Below, piece after piece: positions 26,750-36,213 of a stretch of 64,000 nucleotides of DNA (the first letter of the stretch is position 1; each line of letters starts with the position of its first letter). The DNA lies in the NCBI RefSeq assembly GCF_003697915.1, contig NZ_RCVN01000012.1:45934-109933 (forward strand), in the 5' to 3' direction. The stretch is from Staphylococcus pseudoxylosus (lineage in GTDB: Bacteria; Bacillota; Bacilli; Staphylococcales; Staphylococcaceae). The notes beneath the pieces are model-generated. The model was not told the origin of the DNA and ran no database searches. It saw only the letters and a program-made list of their open reading frames with translations. The position numbers were made by a program, and so were the translations under genes.

Positions 26750-27988
26750 ATGAATAATTCAAGTTCTATTCTAGGTATGCCTCGACAAATTATTTGGGGC
26801 TATATTGGTATCATCGTCTTTATGATGGGTGATGGCTTAGAGATTGGTTGGCTAAGCCCTTGGCTACACGGACATGGTTTCTCTGTGCAAGAAACAAGTT
26901 TACTCTTCTCTGCATACGGTGTAACAGTTGCTATAGCAAGTTGGCTCAGTGGTGTATTTGCTGAAGCACTTGGAGGCAAACGTACCATGTTATTAGGCCT
27001 GATCTTTTATATTATCGGAACAATTTTCTTTGTTGGCTTTGCAATTACGTCCCAAAACTTATCACTCATGTTGCCAGCATATGCATTAAGAGGTCTGGGT
27101 TATCCTTTATTTGCTTATTCATTCTTAGTATGGATATCATATCGTTCAGAGCAAAAGACACTCGGCGCAGCTGTAGGATGGTTCTGGTTTGTCTTCACAG
27201 GTGGTTTAAACGTTCTTGGTGCCCTCTATTCTATTTGGGCAATCGAATATTTAGGGCATATCAATACATTATGGAGCTCATTAATATGGGTTATTCTAGG
27301 TGGTTTCTTTACTATAATATTAAATAAAGACACACTACCTTCAAGCCAAGGTAGCGCTTTAGAAAAACTCAAAGAAGTATTTAAAGGTGTAACTATTGTT
27401 GCCGAAGAACCAAAAGTGTTATTAGGTGGTATTGTTCGTGTAATTAATACGACGGCACAATTCGCCTTTCCAGTTTTCTTACCTATTTATTTATCATCTT
27501 TTGGTATCCCGACCTCTAAATGGCTAGCGGTATGGTCCACTATTTTTGTTGGTAATATCTTGTTTAACCTAATCTTCGGTGTTATTGGGGACAAGATTGG
27601 TTGGCGTAATACTGTAATGTATTTCGGTGGCATTGGAAGTGGTATTTCGGTCCTATTGATGGGTTATGTCCCTATTTGGACAGATGGTAATTTAGCTTTA
27701 TTAACAATTGTTGGTTTCTGTTGGGGTGCATTTATTGCAGCATATGTACCACTATCTGCATTGGTACCTTCCCTTGTTAAAAAAGATAAGGGCGCAGCTT
27801 TATCCGTGCTTAACTTAGGTGCTGGTTTACCTGTATTTGTAGGTCCAATGATTGTTTATCTATTCATCGGTAGTATAGACGCAATCGGTGTAATTTGGGT
27901 CCTTGCCATTTTATACTTTATCAGTACATTCCTGACTTATTTTATTAAAATGCCAAAACATATGCAAAATGATGAATATCCCGCATAA
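26750..27988 (+). CDS. MFS sugar/polyol permease
   Basis: A 412-residue major-facilitator protein with 12 membrane segments. MGDGLEIGWLSPWL in TM1, GVFAEALGGKRTMLLGLIFY at the loop 2-3 signature, and RGLGYPLFAYSFLVWISYRSEQ in TM4 resemble the RbtT-like polyol permeases. GVIGDKIGWRNTVM is the second-half copy of the loop motif. It begins 15 bases after the dehydrogenase with GGTGG before ATG 26750. Its likely job is proton-driven uptake of the pentitol that the dehydrogenase oxidises. Confidence 0.85.
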   Translation: MNNSSSILGMPRQIIWGYIGIIVFMMGDGLEIGWLSPWLHGHGFSVQETSLLFSAYGVTVAIASWLSGVFAEALGGKRTMLLGLIFYIIGTIFFVGFAITSQNLSLMLPAYALRGLGYPLFAYSFLVWISYRSEQKTLGAAVGWFWFVFTGGLNVLGALYSIWAIEYLGHINTLWSSLIWVILGGFFTIILNKDTLPSSQGSALEKLKEVFKGVTIVAEEPKVLLGGIVRVINTTAQFAFPVFLPIYLSSFGIPTSKWLAVWSTIFVGNILFNLIFGVIGDKIGWRNTVMYFGGIGSGISVLLMGYVPIWTDGNLALLTIVGFCWGAFIAAYVPLSALVPSLVKKDKGAALSVLNLGAGLPVFVGPMIVYLFIGSIDAIGVIWVLAILYFISTFLTYFIKMPKHMQNDEYPA

Positions 27989-28028
27989 TTAGCAATAGCC
28001 AAACAATAATTTTAGGAGGTTGTCGTCG

Positions 28029-28817
28029 ATGTTACCAGCAGAAAGAGAACAATATATTATTACATTTTTGAAAGCTAATAAAAAAGCTACGATACACACG
28101 TTAGCGAAAGAATTTGATGTACATGAAGCAACAATTCGCCGTGACTTAAATAAATTAGAACAGTACAACCACATCAAGCGGACACATGGTGGGGTCGTAT
28201 TAAATGACACGGAGGTTTGGGATGAATTAAACTTTGATGACCGTGAAACAAGTTATTATTATGAGAAAGTAGCTATAGGTCAAAAAGCTGCTGAATTTAT
28301 TGAGACAAACGACACATTGTTCATTGATTCTGGATCGACGACATTACATTTTGCGCGTGCACTTGCACAAAAAAACAATTTAACAATTATCACTAATGAT
28401 ATCCATATTGCTTCTATTTTAAAATCAACATCTAACCAAGTCATCGTTACTGGTGGCACCTTATATAAAGATAATTACTTATTGAATGGTATGATGACAA
28501 ACGAAGCGCTTAAACAATTTAATCCTTCTAAATTATTTCTCGCAACACCTGCTATTGATTTAGAAAAAGGCATTACACACTTTAATGACACACTTGCTTC
28601 TACAAAAATACAAATGGTTAAACAAGCCAAAGAAATTTATGTACTTACCGACAGTTCTAAATTTGACAAAGTATCTCTTTATCACGTTTGTCCTAATGAC
28701 ACAATCGATGTATTGATAACGGACCAAACTAACTCAAAAGTTGATTGGCAAAGTTATCGCAATCATTTTAATAAAATCATTACGGTAAACCTAAACGCAC
28801 AATCTGAATCGTTTTAA
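28029..28817 (+). CDS. DeoR-family transcriptional regulator
   Basis: A 262-residue DeoR regulator. The N-terminal winged helix shows ATIHTLAKEFDVHEATIRRDLNKLEQYNHIKRTHGGVVL, the DeoR signature. The C-terminal sugar-phosphate sensor domain has FIDSGSTTLHFARAL, ITNDIHIASIL, VTGGTLYKDNYLLNG and VLTDSSKFDKVSLYHV. AGGAGG lies nine bases before ATG 28029, whereas the in-frame TTG at 28020 abuts it. Last gene of the pentitol operon; it probably represses this operon and araB in the absence of a sugar phosphate. Confidence 0.9.
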   Translation: MLPAEREQYIITFLKANKKATIHTLAKEFDVHEATIRRDLNKLEQYNHIKRTHGGVVLNDTEVWDELNFDDRETSYYYEKVAIGQKAAEFIETNDTLFIDSGSTTLHFARALAQKNNLTIITNDIHIASILKSTSNQVIVTGGTLYKDNYLLNGMMTNEALKQFNPSKLFLATPAIDLEKGITHFNDTLASTKIQMVKQAKEIYVLTDSSKFDKVSLYHVCPNDTIDVLITDQTNSKVDWQSYRNHFNKIITVNLNAQSESF

Positions 28818-28864
28818 ACATAAGTCCCAATATACAAACACGATTTACTATTTGTGCGAACAAT

Positions 28865-28911
28865 AAAGCGTGCATCATTAGGTACTAAACCTATTGATGC
28901 ACGCTTTTTAT
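28865..28911. terminator. Bidirectional terminator
   Basis: AAAGCGTGCATCA (28865-28877) pairs with TGATGCACGCTTT (28895-28907), with an inner AGGT/ACCT helix and TTTT tail. It closes both the DeoR operon and the convergent ABC transporter gene. Confidence 0.9.
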
Positions 28912-28926
28912 TTATCTCTTTTAAAG

Positions 28927-30648
28927 TTAAAAAGTCTCAACTTCCGCAAATTGCGATGTGTAAAGTTGTTTATATGGGCCATCCTGCTGCATAAGGGTTT
29001 CATGACTTCCCTCTTCCAATATTTGGCCGTCTTTTATAAATATTATACGATCAACATCTTTAATCGTTGATAACCTGTGCGCAATAATTAAAGATGTTCG
29101 ATCTTCTGAAAGTTTCTTAAACGCTTTTTGAATTTTATTTTCTGTTTCAATATCTAGTGCACTTGTTGCTTCATCTAAAATAATAATAGATGGATCTTTC
29201 AAAAACATTCTCGCAATCGATATACGTTGTTTTTGTCCACCAGATAATTTTGTGCCTCTTTCTCCTACGAGTGTATCAAGTCCGAACGGCAACTCATTTA
29301 TAAATGTTTCTAGTTGCGCGTTTCGGATAGCATCCCATATCTGTGTTTCATCAGCATCTAAATGTCCGTAAACAATATTATCCCTTAATGTGCCAGAGAA
29401 CAAGAAAACATCTTGCTGCACAACTCCAATTTCTGAACGTAATGATGCTAATTGGATAGAGCGAATACTTTGCCCGTCAATTAAAATATCACCTTCATCT
29501 ACTTCATAAAAACGTGGTAATAACGAACTAATTGTAGTCTTGCCACTACCGCTGGGACCAACTAATGCGATCTTCTCACCTTGATGAATTGTTAAATTCA
29601 TATGATTTAAAATGGTTGTCTCCCCATAGCCAAACGACACATTTTTATATTCAATAGTCTGAGGCTTTGTCGGCATCTTAGTAGCATGTGGATCATCTTG
29701 TATTTCGGGATCTAATGCTAAGATTTCTCTAAAATTATTAAATCCTGCAATAGCTTTTGGAAATAATTCAATAATCATGTTAATTTGTTCTAACGGTTTA
29801 AACAATACATTCGTAATCATAATAAACGCCACGATACCGCCGTAACTTAAATCCCCATGTAATACAAAATAACTACCTACGATTAACACAATAACCAGTG
29901 TTAATTTTTGGGCGATATGACTAATCGTAATATTCCACGACATGTAATTATATGCCTTTAATTTGGTAGCTCTAAAATTGTCATTTATACCATTGAATTT
30001 TTGTTGTTCATGACGTTCATTAGTAAATGCTTGAACTAATCTAATACCACCAACATTATCTGCTATCAATTCATTAAAACGAGACACATTCGCAAATAGC
30101 CCTTTAAATGCGCGAGACATTTTTTGGCTGAAATATATTGCTAATATAAAAACAATCGGTACAACACAAAATGTAATAAGCGCTAATTTCACATCAATCG
30201 TCAACATAATTACAAACGCACCGATTAAAGTCATAATAGATAGAAATATATCTTCTGGGCCATGATGCGCCGCTTCACCAATGTCCATTAAATCATTGGT
30301 TAGTCGCCCTATTAATTTCCCAGACTTCTGATTATCAAAATACTTAAAGTTTAATTTTTGAATATGACTATATAAATCATTACGCATATCTCGTTCTATA
30401 TTTGTGCCTAACTTATGCCCCCAGTATGTGACAACAAATTTAAGCACTGATTCAATAGCAAAAATACCTAGTAATACCAATCCAAAAATCACAATAAGAT
30501 TCCAATTATTCGTTGGTAACAGACGATCTATGTAAATACTCGTTATGAGTGGAAAGATTAACTCTAATAAACCGACAACAATGGCAGAACCAAAATCTAT
30601 AAAAAATAATCCTTTGTATGGCTTATAATATTTCAAAAATGATTTCAC
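28927..30648 (-). CDS. ABC-type exporter half-transporter (MsbA/BmrA type)
   Basis: A 573-residue fusion of a six-helix membrane domain (1 to about 310) and a nucleotide-binding domain. Walker A GPSGSGKT is near residue 360, the Q-loop is VVQQDVFLFSGTLRDNI, the signature LSGGQKQRISIARMF, Walker B IIILDEATSALD, and the switch His lies in LIIAHRLSTI. It would act as a homodimer that exports lipids or drugs. The start is GTG 30648 with GGTGGG five bases upstream. It is distinct in sequence from the well-studied Sav1866. Single-gene unit; substrate unknown. Confidence 0.88.
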   Translation of the reverse strand: MKSFLKYYKPYKGLFFIDFGSAIVVGLLELIFPLITSIYIDRLLPTNNWNLIVIFGLVLLGIFAIESVLKFVVTYWGHKLGTNIERDMRNDLYSHIQKLNFKYFDNQKSGKLIGRLTNDLMDIGEAAHHGPEDIFLSIMTLIGAFVIMLTIDVKLALITFCVVPIVFILAIYFSQKMSRAFKGLFANVSRFNELIADNVGGIRLVQAFTNERHEQQKFNGINDNFRATKLKAYNYMSWNITISHIAQKLTLVIVLIVGSYFVLHGDLSYGGIVAFIMITNVLFKPLEQINMIIELFPKAIAGFNNFREILALDPEIQDDPHATKMPTKPQTIEYKNVSFGYGETTILNHMNLTIHQGEKIALVGPSGSGKTTISSLLPRFYEVDEGDILIDGQSIRSIQLASLRSEIGVVQQDVFLFSGTLRDNIVYGHLDADETQIWDAIRNAQLETFINELPFGLDTLVGERGTKLSGGQKQRISIARMFLKDPSIIILDEATSALDIETENKIQKAFKKLSEDRTSLIIAHRLSTIKDVDRIIFIKDGQILEEGSHETLMQQDGPYKQLYTSQFAEVETF

Positions 30649-31132
30649 AACATCCCACCTAATCTATAATTTATAAATGTGCATATGCCTTTCATTATGG
30701 ATTAAGTGATAATTATTATCAATGTTTTTTCATAATTGAACTATATCCTTTTTACAATAAATGATGATAGTTACTTATCGTCATTTCAACCTATTAATAA
30801 ATAGTTATCTCGTGCCTGTTCTCTGTGGTCATTAAATCTAATCTGCTACATGCTTTTACAATAAAAATAAGAGTGGATCAGAAACCAATTTTGATTACAT
30901 CGATTTCGTATCACACTCTCCTAATAATAATTAACCATTCATACATTTGTTACAATATTTAGTTTGTCATTTTGCGCAATAATCGTAATGTGTGGTTAAG
31001 TATATAAACCTTTACAACATAACGTAACGCCTTTGGTTCTTTACTGAAACAGACGTTAGCTATGCAGTCATTTGGCTATTTTCTCCTGCGACCTGTTGAT
31101 TAACTGACACCTCAACCAGTTACAAATCTTTG
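30649..31132. other. Intergenic region with terminator repeat
   Basis: No gene is seen. It holds the start region of the ABC transporter and the hairpin at 30868-30922, which is suited to ending the long uronate operon from the right. Confidence 0.5.
30868..30922 (-). terminator. Terminator-like repeat after the uronate operon
   Basis: Read leftward, AGAGTGTGATACGAAA pairs imperfectly with TTTCTGATCCACTCT and is followed by TATTTTTATTG. Same hairpin family as 7665-7713 and 42956-42985. Confidence 0.65.
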
Positions 31133-31954
31133 CTAAACTCCTGAATAAGATGAGAATCCACCATCGACTGGTACGACTATACCAGTAACAAATCCACTCA
31201 TATCGTTATCCATTAACCAATAAAGTGTACCTAAAATTTCTTCAGGTTCGCCAAAACGATTCATTGGTGTTTGAGATAAAATTTTCGAAGCACGTTCAGA
31301 ATATGAGCCATCTTCATTACGCAACAACGCTTTATTTTGATTTGTTTCAAAGAAACCTGGTGCAATTGCGTTCACACGAATTCGACCTGCAAAGTAAGTA
31401 CTTAACCACTGTGTAAAGTTACTCACCGATGCTTTAGCACCACTATATGCCGGGATCTTCGTTAATGGTGTAAAAGCATTCATAGAAGATATGTTAATAA
31501 TCGTTCCTGTGTCAACTTCTACCACATCTTCACCAAATACTTGTGATGGTAAGAACGTACCTGTGTAGTTTAATTTAAATACTTTATCTACACCTTCTTC
31601 AGTTAAGTCAAAGAAGGTTTTGTCACCGTCTTCATCATACATTTCATCATTCGTTGTAGCATTTGGATTATTACCACCTGCGCCATTAATAAGTACTGAA
31701 ATTTTCCCAAATTTATCGTTAAATGTTTGTTTGGCTTGTTGTAACGACGATTTATCTAATACGTTAGCTACCAGTGCGACGGTTTGTGTTCTTTCTTTAT
31801 CAATTTCATTTTGTAAGTCCACAATTTTCTCTTCGGAACGTCCTAGAATGCCTACATTCGCACCTTTTTCTACAAGTGCTTTCACAAATGTTGAACCTAT
31901 TACGCCTGTTGCTCCTGTAATAACGACATTAATGTCTTTAAATTGTGCAGTCAT
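31133..31954 (-). CDS. uxuB: D-fructuronate/mannonate oxidoreductase, short-chain dehydrogenase type
   Basis: A 273-residue SDR enzyme. The cofactor loop TGATGVIGSTFV is at residues 13-24, LINGAGGNNP follows, the catalytic set is S in INISSMNAF and YSGAK (Tyr-x-x-x-Lys), and NAIAPGFF is next. The insert NNPNATTNDEMYDEDGDKTFFDL is typical of SDR fructuronate reductases that interconvert D-fructuronate and D-mannonate with NAD(P)H. ATG overlaps the uxuA stop by one base (TAATG), showing translational coupling. Last gene of the eight-gene glucuronate operon. Confidence 0.88.
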   Translation of the reverse strand: MTAQFKDINVVITGATGVIGSTFVKALVEKGANVGILGRSEEKIVDLQNEIDKERTQTVALVANVLDKSSLQQAKQTFNDKFGKISVLINGAGGNNPNATTNDEMYDEDGDKTFFDLTEEGVDKVFKLNYTGTFLPSQVFGEDVVEVDTGTIINISSMNAFTPLTKIPAYSGAKASVSNFTQWLSTYFAGRIRVNAIAPGFFETNQNKALLRNEDGSYSERASKILSQTPMNRFGEPEEILGTLYWLMDNDMSGFVTGIVVPVDGGFSSYSGV

Positions 31955-32985
31955 TATTTACTCACTCCTTCAATTAAACCATTAATATATGTTGCCCCTA
32001 ATGCTCTATCGAACAATCCATAGCCTGCTTTCCCTGTTTCTCCCCAAATCATACGCCCATGATCTGGTCTGATTGTGCCTTTATATTCTATATCTCTTAA
32101 TGCTTCTACAACTGCTTTCATATCTACAGATCCATTTTTAGATAAGTGACCTGTTTCAACGAATGAAAATTCATCTAAGCGTTTTACATTACGCATATGC
32201 ACAAAATGAATATGCGCGCCAAATTCCCGAATCATAGTTGGCAAATCATTCTCAGCTAAGGACCCCAAAGATCCAGTACAGAAGCAGATACCGTTATGTT
32301 TACTATCATTTATTGCTAGTAATTGTCTATAACTGTCATTATTCTTGATAATACGAGGAATACCAAAAATTGACCATGGTGGATCGTCCGGATGAATCGC
32401 TAAATCAATGTCGTGCTCAATTGCAGTTGGTAACACTGCGTCTAAGAAATATTTTAAGTTTGCCCACAATTGTTCATCTGACATTTCACGATACGTTGTA
32501 ATCAGTTGATTCATCTCTGCTCTTGAATAACTCTCGTCCCATCCCGGTAAATTTAAATCTGTTGTTAAAGGGTCGATGTCTTTCAACTGATCGTGTTTAT
32601 AAATTAATGTATTAGATCCATCATCAAGTTCGTAATCTAGCTGTGAACGGGTCCAATCAAATACAGGCATAAAATTATATGTGACTGTTTTAACGCCATT
32701 AGCCGCTAAATTTTTCAATGATGTTTTATAATTTTCTATTAAAGCGTCGCGTTCCATCGTCCCCATTTTAATTTTTTCACTAACGGGAAGACTTTCTACT
32801 ACTTCAAACTTTAAGCCTTCCGCTTCAATAGATTGTTTTAACTGAGAAATTCTTTCGAAAGTCCAAACTTCACCAACTGGTACATCGTAAATCGCCGTAA
32901 CAATTTGCTTCATATCTGGAATTTGTTTAATGTTTTTTAAAGTTACGGGGTCATCTTCCCCGTACCAACGAAATGATAATTCCAT
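31954..32985 (-). CDS. uxuA: Mannonate dehydratase
   Basis: A 343-residue TIM-barrel enzyme. It starts MELSFRWYGEDDPVTLKNIKQIP, the UxuA signature, and continues with GVKTVTYNFMPVFDWTRSQL, LAIHPDDPPWSIFGIPRI (metal-binding His), GICFCTGSLGS and IRPDHGRMIWGE. It dehydrates D-mannonate to 2-keto-3-deoxygluconate. AAGGAGG precedes ATG 32985 and overlaps the end of uxaC. Confidence 0.95.
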   Translation of the reverse strand: MELSFRWYGEDDPVTLKNIKQIPDMKQIVTAIYDVPVGEVWTFERISQLKQSIEAEGLKFEVVESLPVSEKIKMGTMERDALIENYKTSLKNLAANGVKTVTYNFMPVFDWTRSQLDYELDDGSNTLIYKHDQLKDIDPLTTDLNLPGWDESYSRAEMNQLITTYREMSDEQLWANLKYFLDAVLPTAIEHDIDLAIHPDDPPWSIFGIPRIIKNNDSYRQLLAINDSKHNGICFCTGSLGSLAENDLPTMIREFGAHIHFVHMRNVKRLDEFSFVETGHLSKNGSVDMKAVVEALRDIEYKGTIRPDHGRMIWGETGKAGYGLFDRALGATYINGLIEGVSK

Positions 32986-32987
32986 AA

Positions 32988-34394
32988 TTATTCCTCCTTA
33001 ACTCCTTCAATTTTGAATAAATTAACTGCATTGTTATAACAAATATCTTTCACCATTTGATCAATTGTGGATGGTGATAATGCAATTTCTCCTTTTTCAA
33101 TCTTTTCTCCCAAGAAATTACACAATATTCTTCTAAAATACTCATGGCGTGTATAAGAAATCATGCTACGAGAGTCCGTTAGCATGCCGACAAATTTAGA
33201 CAATAAACCAACGTTGGCATAATCTACGAGGTGGCGTTCCATGCCTTCTTTCGTATCATTAAACCACCATGCTGCACCTAGCTGTACTTTGTGCGCACTA
33301 TTTGAAAAGTTTCCTGCAATCGCTTGAACCATTAAATGATCATTTCCATTATTAGGGTAAATAATAGTGTCTGAAAGTGCTTGGTGTTGCTCAAGATGGT
33401 CCAACATAGCATTTAACCTCTTCGCACTGAGTTGTTCTCCAACACTATCGAAACCACTGTCTGGACCTACTTTGTGATACATATTTGTATTATTATTTCT
33501 TGTAGGACCTAAGTGGAATTGAACGACCCAATTCAATTCGTGATAGACTTTACTAATTTCTGTTAAAATATAGCCTGCTAATTCATATTGTTCAGTTTCT
33601 GAAACACTTTGGCCACTTACTAATGTTTCAAATATCGCATGAGCTTCTTCAGACGACGCAGTCATTAATGGTGTTTTTTCAAAACTTTGATCCGAACTTC
33701 TAGCACCTTGTCTATCAAAGTAATGCACACGTGCTTTCAATGCTTCGATATAATTATTTAAGTTATTAATGTCACAATCAGTGGCTTCATCTAATTTAGT
33801 TATTTTTTCTTGCACTGTTGCACTGCTTAAAAATACATAGCTGTCCGGTCTAAATGTAGGACACACCTTGAATGTTACTTTTTTATCTTCATTTAATAAT
33901 TGATGATATTTCAAATCGTCACATGGATCATCTGTCGTACATACAACTTTCACATTACTTTGCTTTATTAAATTTTGTGGTGTGTGTGACGTCTTAGCTA
34001 ATTTACGATTTAATGATTTATAAAGTTTTTTAATATTTACTTTATCTAAATCAGCATCCTCATTAAAATAACGTTTTAATTCAAGTGCACACCAATGGTA
34101 CATCGGATTAACGATTGAATACGGCAACATATGCATAAATGCTTGGAACTTATCAAAGTCATCTGCATTACCAGTGATATAGGCTTCTTCAATACCGTAA
34201 GCCCTCATTAATCGCCATTTATAATGATCTCCCCCTAACCAAAGCTGTGTAATATTCTCATAATTTTTATTTTCATAAATTTCTTTAGGGTCTAAATGAC
34301 AATGGAAATCATAAATCGGTAAATCTTTCACCTTTTCATATAACTTCACTGCTGTTTTATTGTTTAGTAAAAAATCATCAGTAATTAATGACAT
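32988..34394 (-). CDS. uxaC: Glucuronate isomerase
   Basis: A 468-residue uronate isomerase of the amidohydrolase fold. IYDFHCHLDPKEIYENK (metal-binding HxH-type motif, near residues 28-45), VVCTTDDPCDDLKYH, FRPD, and VQFHLGPTRNNN are characteristic, with the late LTDSRSMISYTRHEYFRRILCN. It converts D-glucuronate to D-fructuronate (or galacturonate to tagaturonate). AAAGGAG lies nine bases before ATG 34394. It follows the TRAP permease by 17 bases. Confidence 0.95.
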   Translation of the reverse strand: MSLITDDFLLNNKTAVKLYEKVKDLPIYDFHCHLDPKEIYENKNYENITQLWLGGDHYKWRLMRAYGIEEAYITGNADDFDKFQAFMHMLPYSIVNPMYHWCALELKRYFNEDADLDKVNIKKLYKSLNRKLAKTSHTPQNLIKQSNVKVVCTTDDPCDDLKYHQLLNEDKKVTFKVCPTFRPDSYVFLSSATVQEKITKLDEATDCDINNLNNYIEALKARVHYFDRQGARSSDQSFEKTPLMTASSEEAHAIFETLVSGQSVSETEQYELAGYILTEISKVYHELNWVVQFHLGPTRNNNTNMYHKVGPDSGFDSVGEQLSAKRLNAMLDHLEQHQALSDTIIYPNNGNDHLMVQAIAGNFSNSAHKVQLGAAWWFNDTKEGMERHLVDYANVGLLSKFVGMLTDSRSMISYTRHEYFRRILCNFLGEKIEKGEIALSPSTIDQMVKDICYNNAVNLFKIEGVKEE

Positions 34395-34411
34395 AATATT
34401 TTGCTCCTTTT

Positions 34412-35707
34412 CTATAATCCTAATAATTTAGGAAGGAATAATGAAAGTTCTGGGATAAATGTTATAAATAACATCAAGATAATTAATGCGATGAAATAGG
34501 GTACTAAATATTTAAATACTGCTTCTACACGTACGCCACCAACGCTGGCACCTACAAATAATGCACTACCTACTGGCGGTGTGATGTTACCAATACATAA
34601 GTTAAAAGCTATAATAATCCCAAAATGAATTGGGTCTAAGCCTAAAACTTCTGAAATTGGTAAAAATATCGGCGTAAATATTAATACTGCTGGCGTGATA
34701 TCCATAAACGTACCAATCACCAGTAAAATGACATTAATTAATAGTAATAAAATGATTGGATTATCAGTCATAGAAATAATGCCATTTGAAATTGCTTCAG
34801 GTAATCCTGTATAACTCATAACAAGCGAGAACAATGCAGAAGCAGTAATTAAGAACAATATCATCCCACTTATTTCTGCAGTCTCTTTTATCACATTAGG
34901 AATTTGTTTCAATGATAAACTTTTATAAATAAGCGATAATACGGTCGAATAAAGTACGGCTACAGCTGCACCCTCAGTCGCAGTAAATACGCCTGAAACA
35001 ATACCGCCAATAACAACGACAATTAATAACAAACTTGGCAAAGCATCTAATGTTAAAAATAATTTATCTCTCCAACCAATACTTTCGGATACTTTATATC
35101 CTTGTTTTTTGGCCATAATAAAAGCTACTATCATACAGGCAATGCCCCACAATATTCCTGGTATATAACCAGCTATAAATAATGCAGCAATTGATGTACC
35201 GCCACTCACAAGTGAATAAACAATGAGTAATGAACTCGGTGGAATCAATAAACCTGATGGTGCCGAGGCAATATTAGCTGCTGCCGAGTATTCTTTTTTA
35301 TAACCTTGTTTTTCTTCCATAGGTCCCATGATGCGCCCCATTGCTGCTGCGGCTGCTACACTTGATCCTGATATTGAACCAAACAACATGTTGCCAACAA
35401 TATTGGTATGCGCTAATGACCCAGGCAAACGACCTACAAGTACTTTTGCAAAGTTAACTAACCTAAATGCGATACCACCATTGTTCATGATGATACCTGC
35501 CAAAACAAATAATGGTATGGCGAGCATCGTAAAATCATCAATACCTGTAACCATACGTTGCGCTGCCGTCACTATGGTCACATCAAATGGTAAAATCATT
35601 AACAACGTGATGAGCGAACTCAAGATAATGGCTAATGCAATAGGTAAACCGAATAATAGGAAGAAGAAAAAAGTTATAAACAATACTAAGCCTGCCATGA
35701 TTGTCAT
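34412..35707 (-). CDS. TRAP transporter large permease (DctM type)
   Basis: A 431-residue permease with 12 membrane segments. GSISGSSVAAAAAMGRIMGPM and IASAPSGLLIPPSSLLIVYSLVSG are the first repeat's substrate/sodium region; CIGNITPPVGSALFVGASVGGV is the second. Its ATGA start overlaps the DctQ stop by four bases. It forms a complex with the DctQ and DctP proteins encoded upstream, importing an acidic sugar with sodium; glucuronate is indicated by the flanking catabolic genes. Confidence 0.92.
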   Translation of the reverse strand: MTIMAGLVLFITFFFFLLFGLPIALAIILSSLITLLMILPFDVTIVTAAQRMVTGIDDFTMLAIPLFVLAGIIMNNGGIAFRLVNFAKVLVGRLPGSLAHTNIVGNMLFGSISGSSVAAAAAMGRIMGPMEEKQGYKKEYSAAANIASAPSGLLIPPSSLLIVYSLVSGGTSIAALFIAGYIPGILWGIACMIVAFIMAKKQGYKVSESIGWRDKLFLTLDALPSLLLIVVVIGGIVSGVFTATEGAAVAVLYSTVLSLIYKSLSLKQIPNVIKETAEISGMILFLITASALFSLVMSYTGLPEAISNGIISMTDNPIILLLLINVILLVIGTFMDITPAVLIFTPIFLPISEVLGLDPIHFGIIIAFNLCIGNITPPVGSALFVGASVGGVRVEAVFKYLVPYFIALIILMLFITFIPELSLFLPKLLGL

Positions 35708-36213
35708 ATATGCTCACCTCCATCTTCCTTATTAGCTTCTTGGACGGTCGCTAATTCTTGTTTATCTAACAGGTTATATATGGCATAAAAAATATTAAAC
35801 AAACCAGAAACAGGAAGTGCGCTATACATCACAGCCATTGATAAACCAGTTGAAGGTGCGATTTGTAACCATGTCAGTTTAACCACCTCATAACCGCCCC
35901 ATATCATAAGCACCAGTGCTACAATAATTAAAATAATATCCGAAATTTTTTCCATTATTAATTGTATTTTCTGTGGTAGCTTTTCACGGATAAATAATAT
36001 AGCTATATGCTGTTTGATGCCGAACACATAACTTGCACTTAGTAACCCAAACCAAATTAGTAAGAATCTCACTATTTCTTCACTTACAGTACTTGGACTG
36101 TTAAAGATAAAACGTGTCAATACTTGGTAGATCGACAGGATAACCATTACGAAAAGCGCAATACCAGCTAAAGTTAGTAATAATTTATCAATGATCGTCT
36201 TTGCTTTCTTCAT
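35704..36213 (-). CDS. TRAP transporter small permease (DctQ type)
   Basis: A 169-residue protein with four membrane segments. The DctQ-typical patch FNSPSTVSEEIVRFLLIWFGLLSASYVFGIKQHIAILF is at about residues 37-74. It bridges binding protein and large permease. The gene overlaps dctP by 26 bases at one end and dctM by four at the other, so all three are translated in tight coupling. GGAGG precedes ATG 36213. Confidence 0.9.
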   Translation of the reverse strand: MKKAKTIIDKLLLTLAGIALFVMVILSIYQVLTRFIFNSPSTVSEEIVRFLLIWFGLLSASYVFGIKQHIAILFIREKLPQKIQLIMEKISDIILIIVALVLMIWGGYEVVKLTWLQIAPSTGLSMAVMYSALPVSGLFNIFYAIYNLLDKQELATVQEANKEDGGEHI

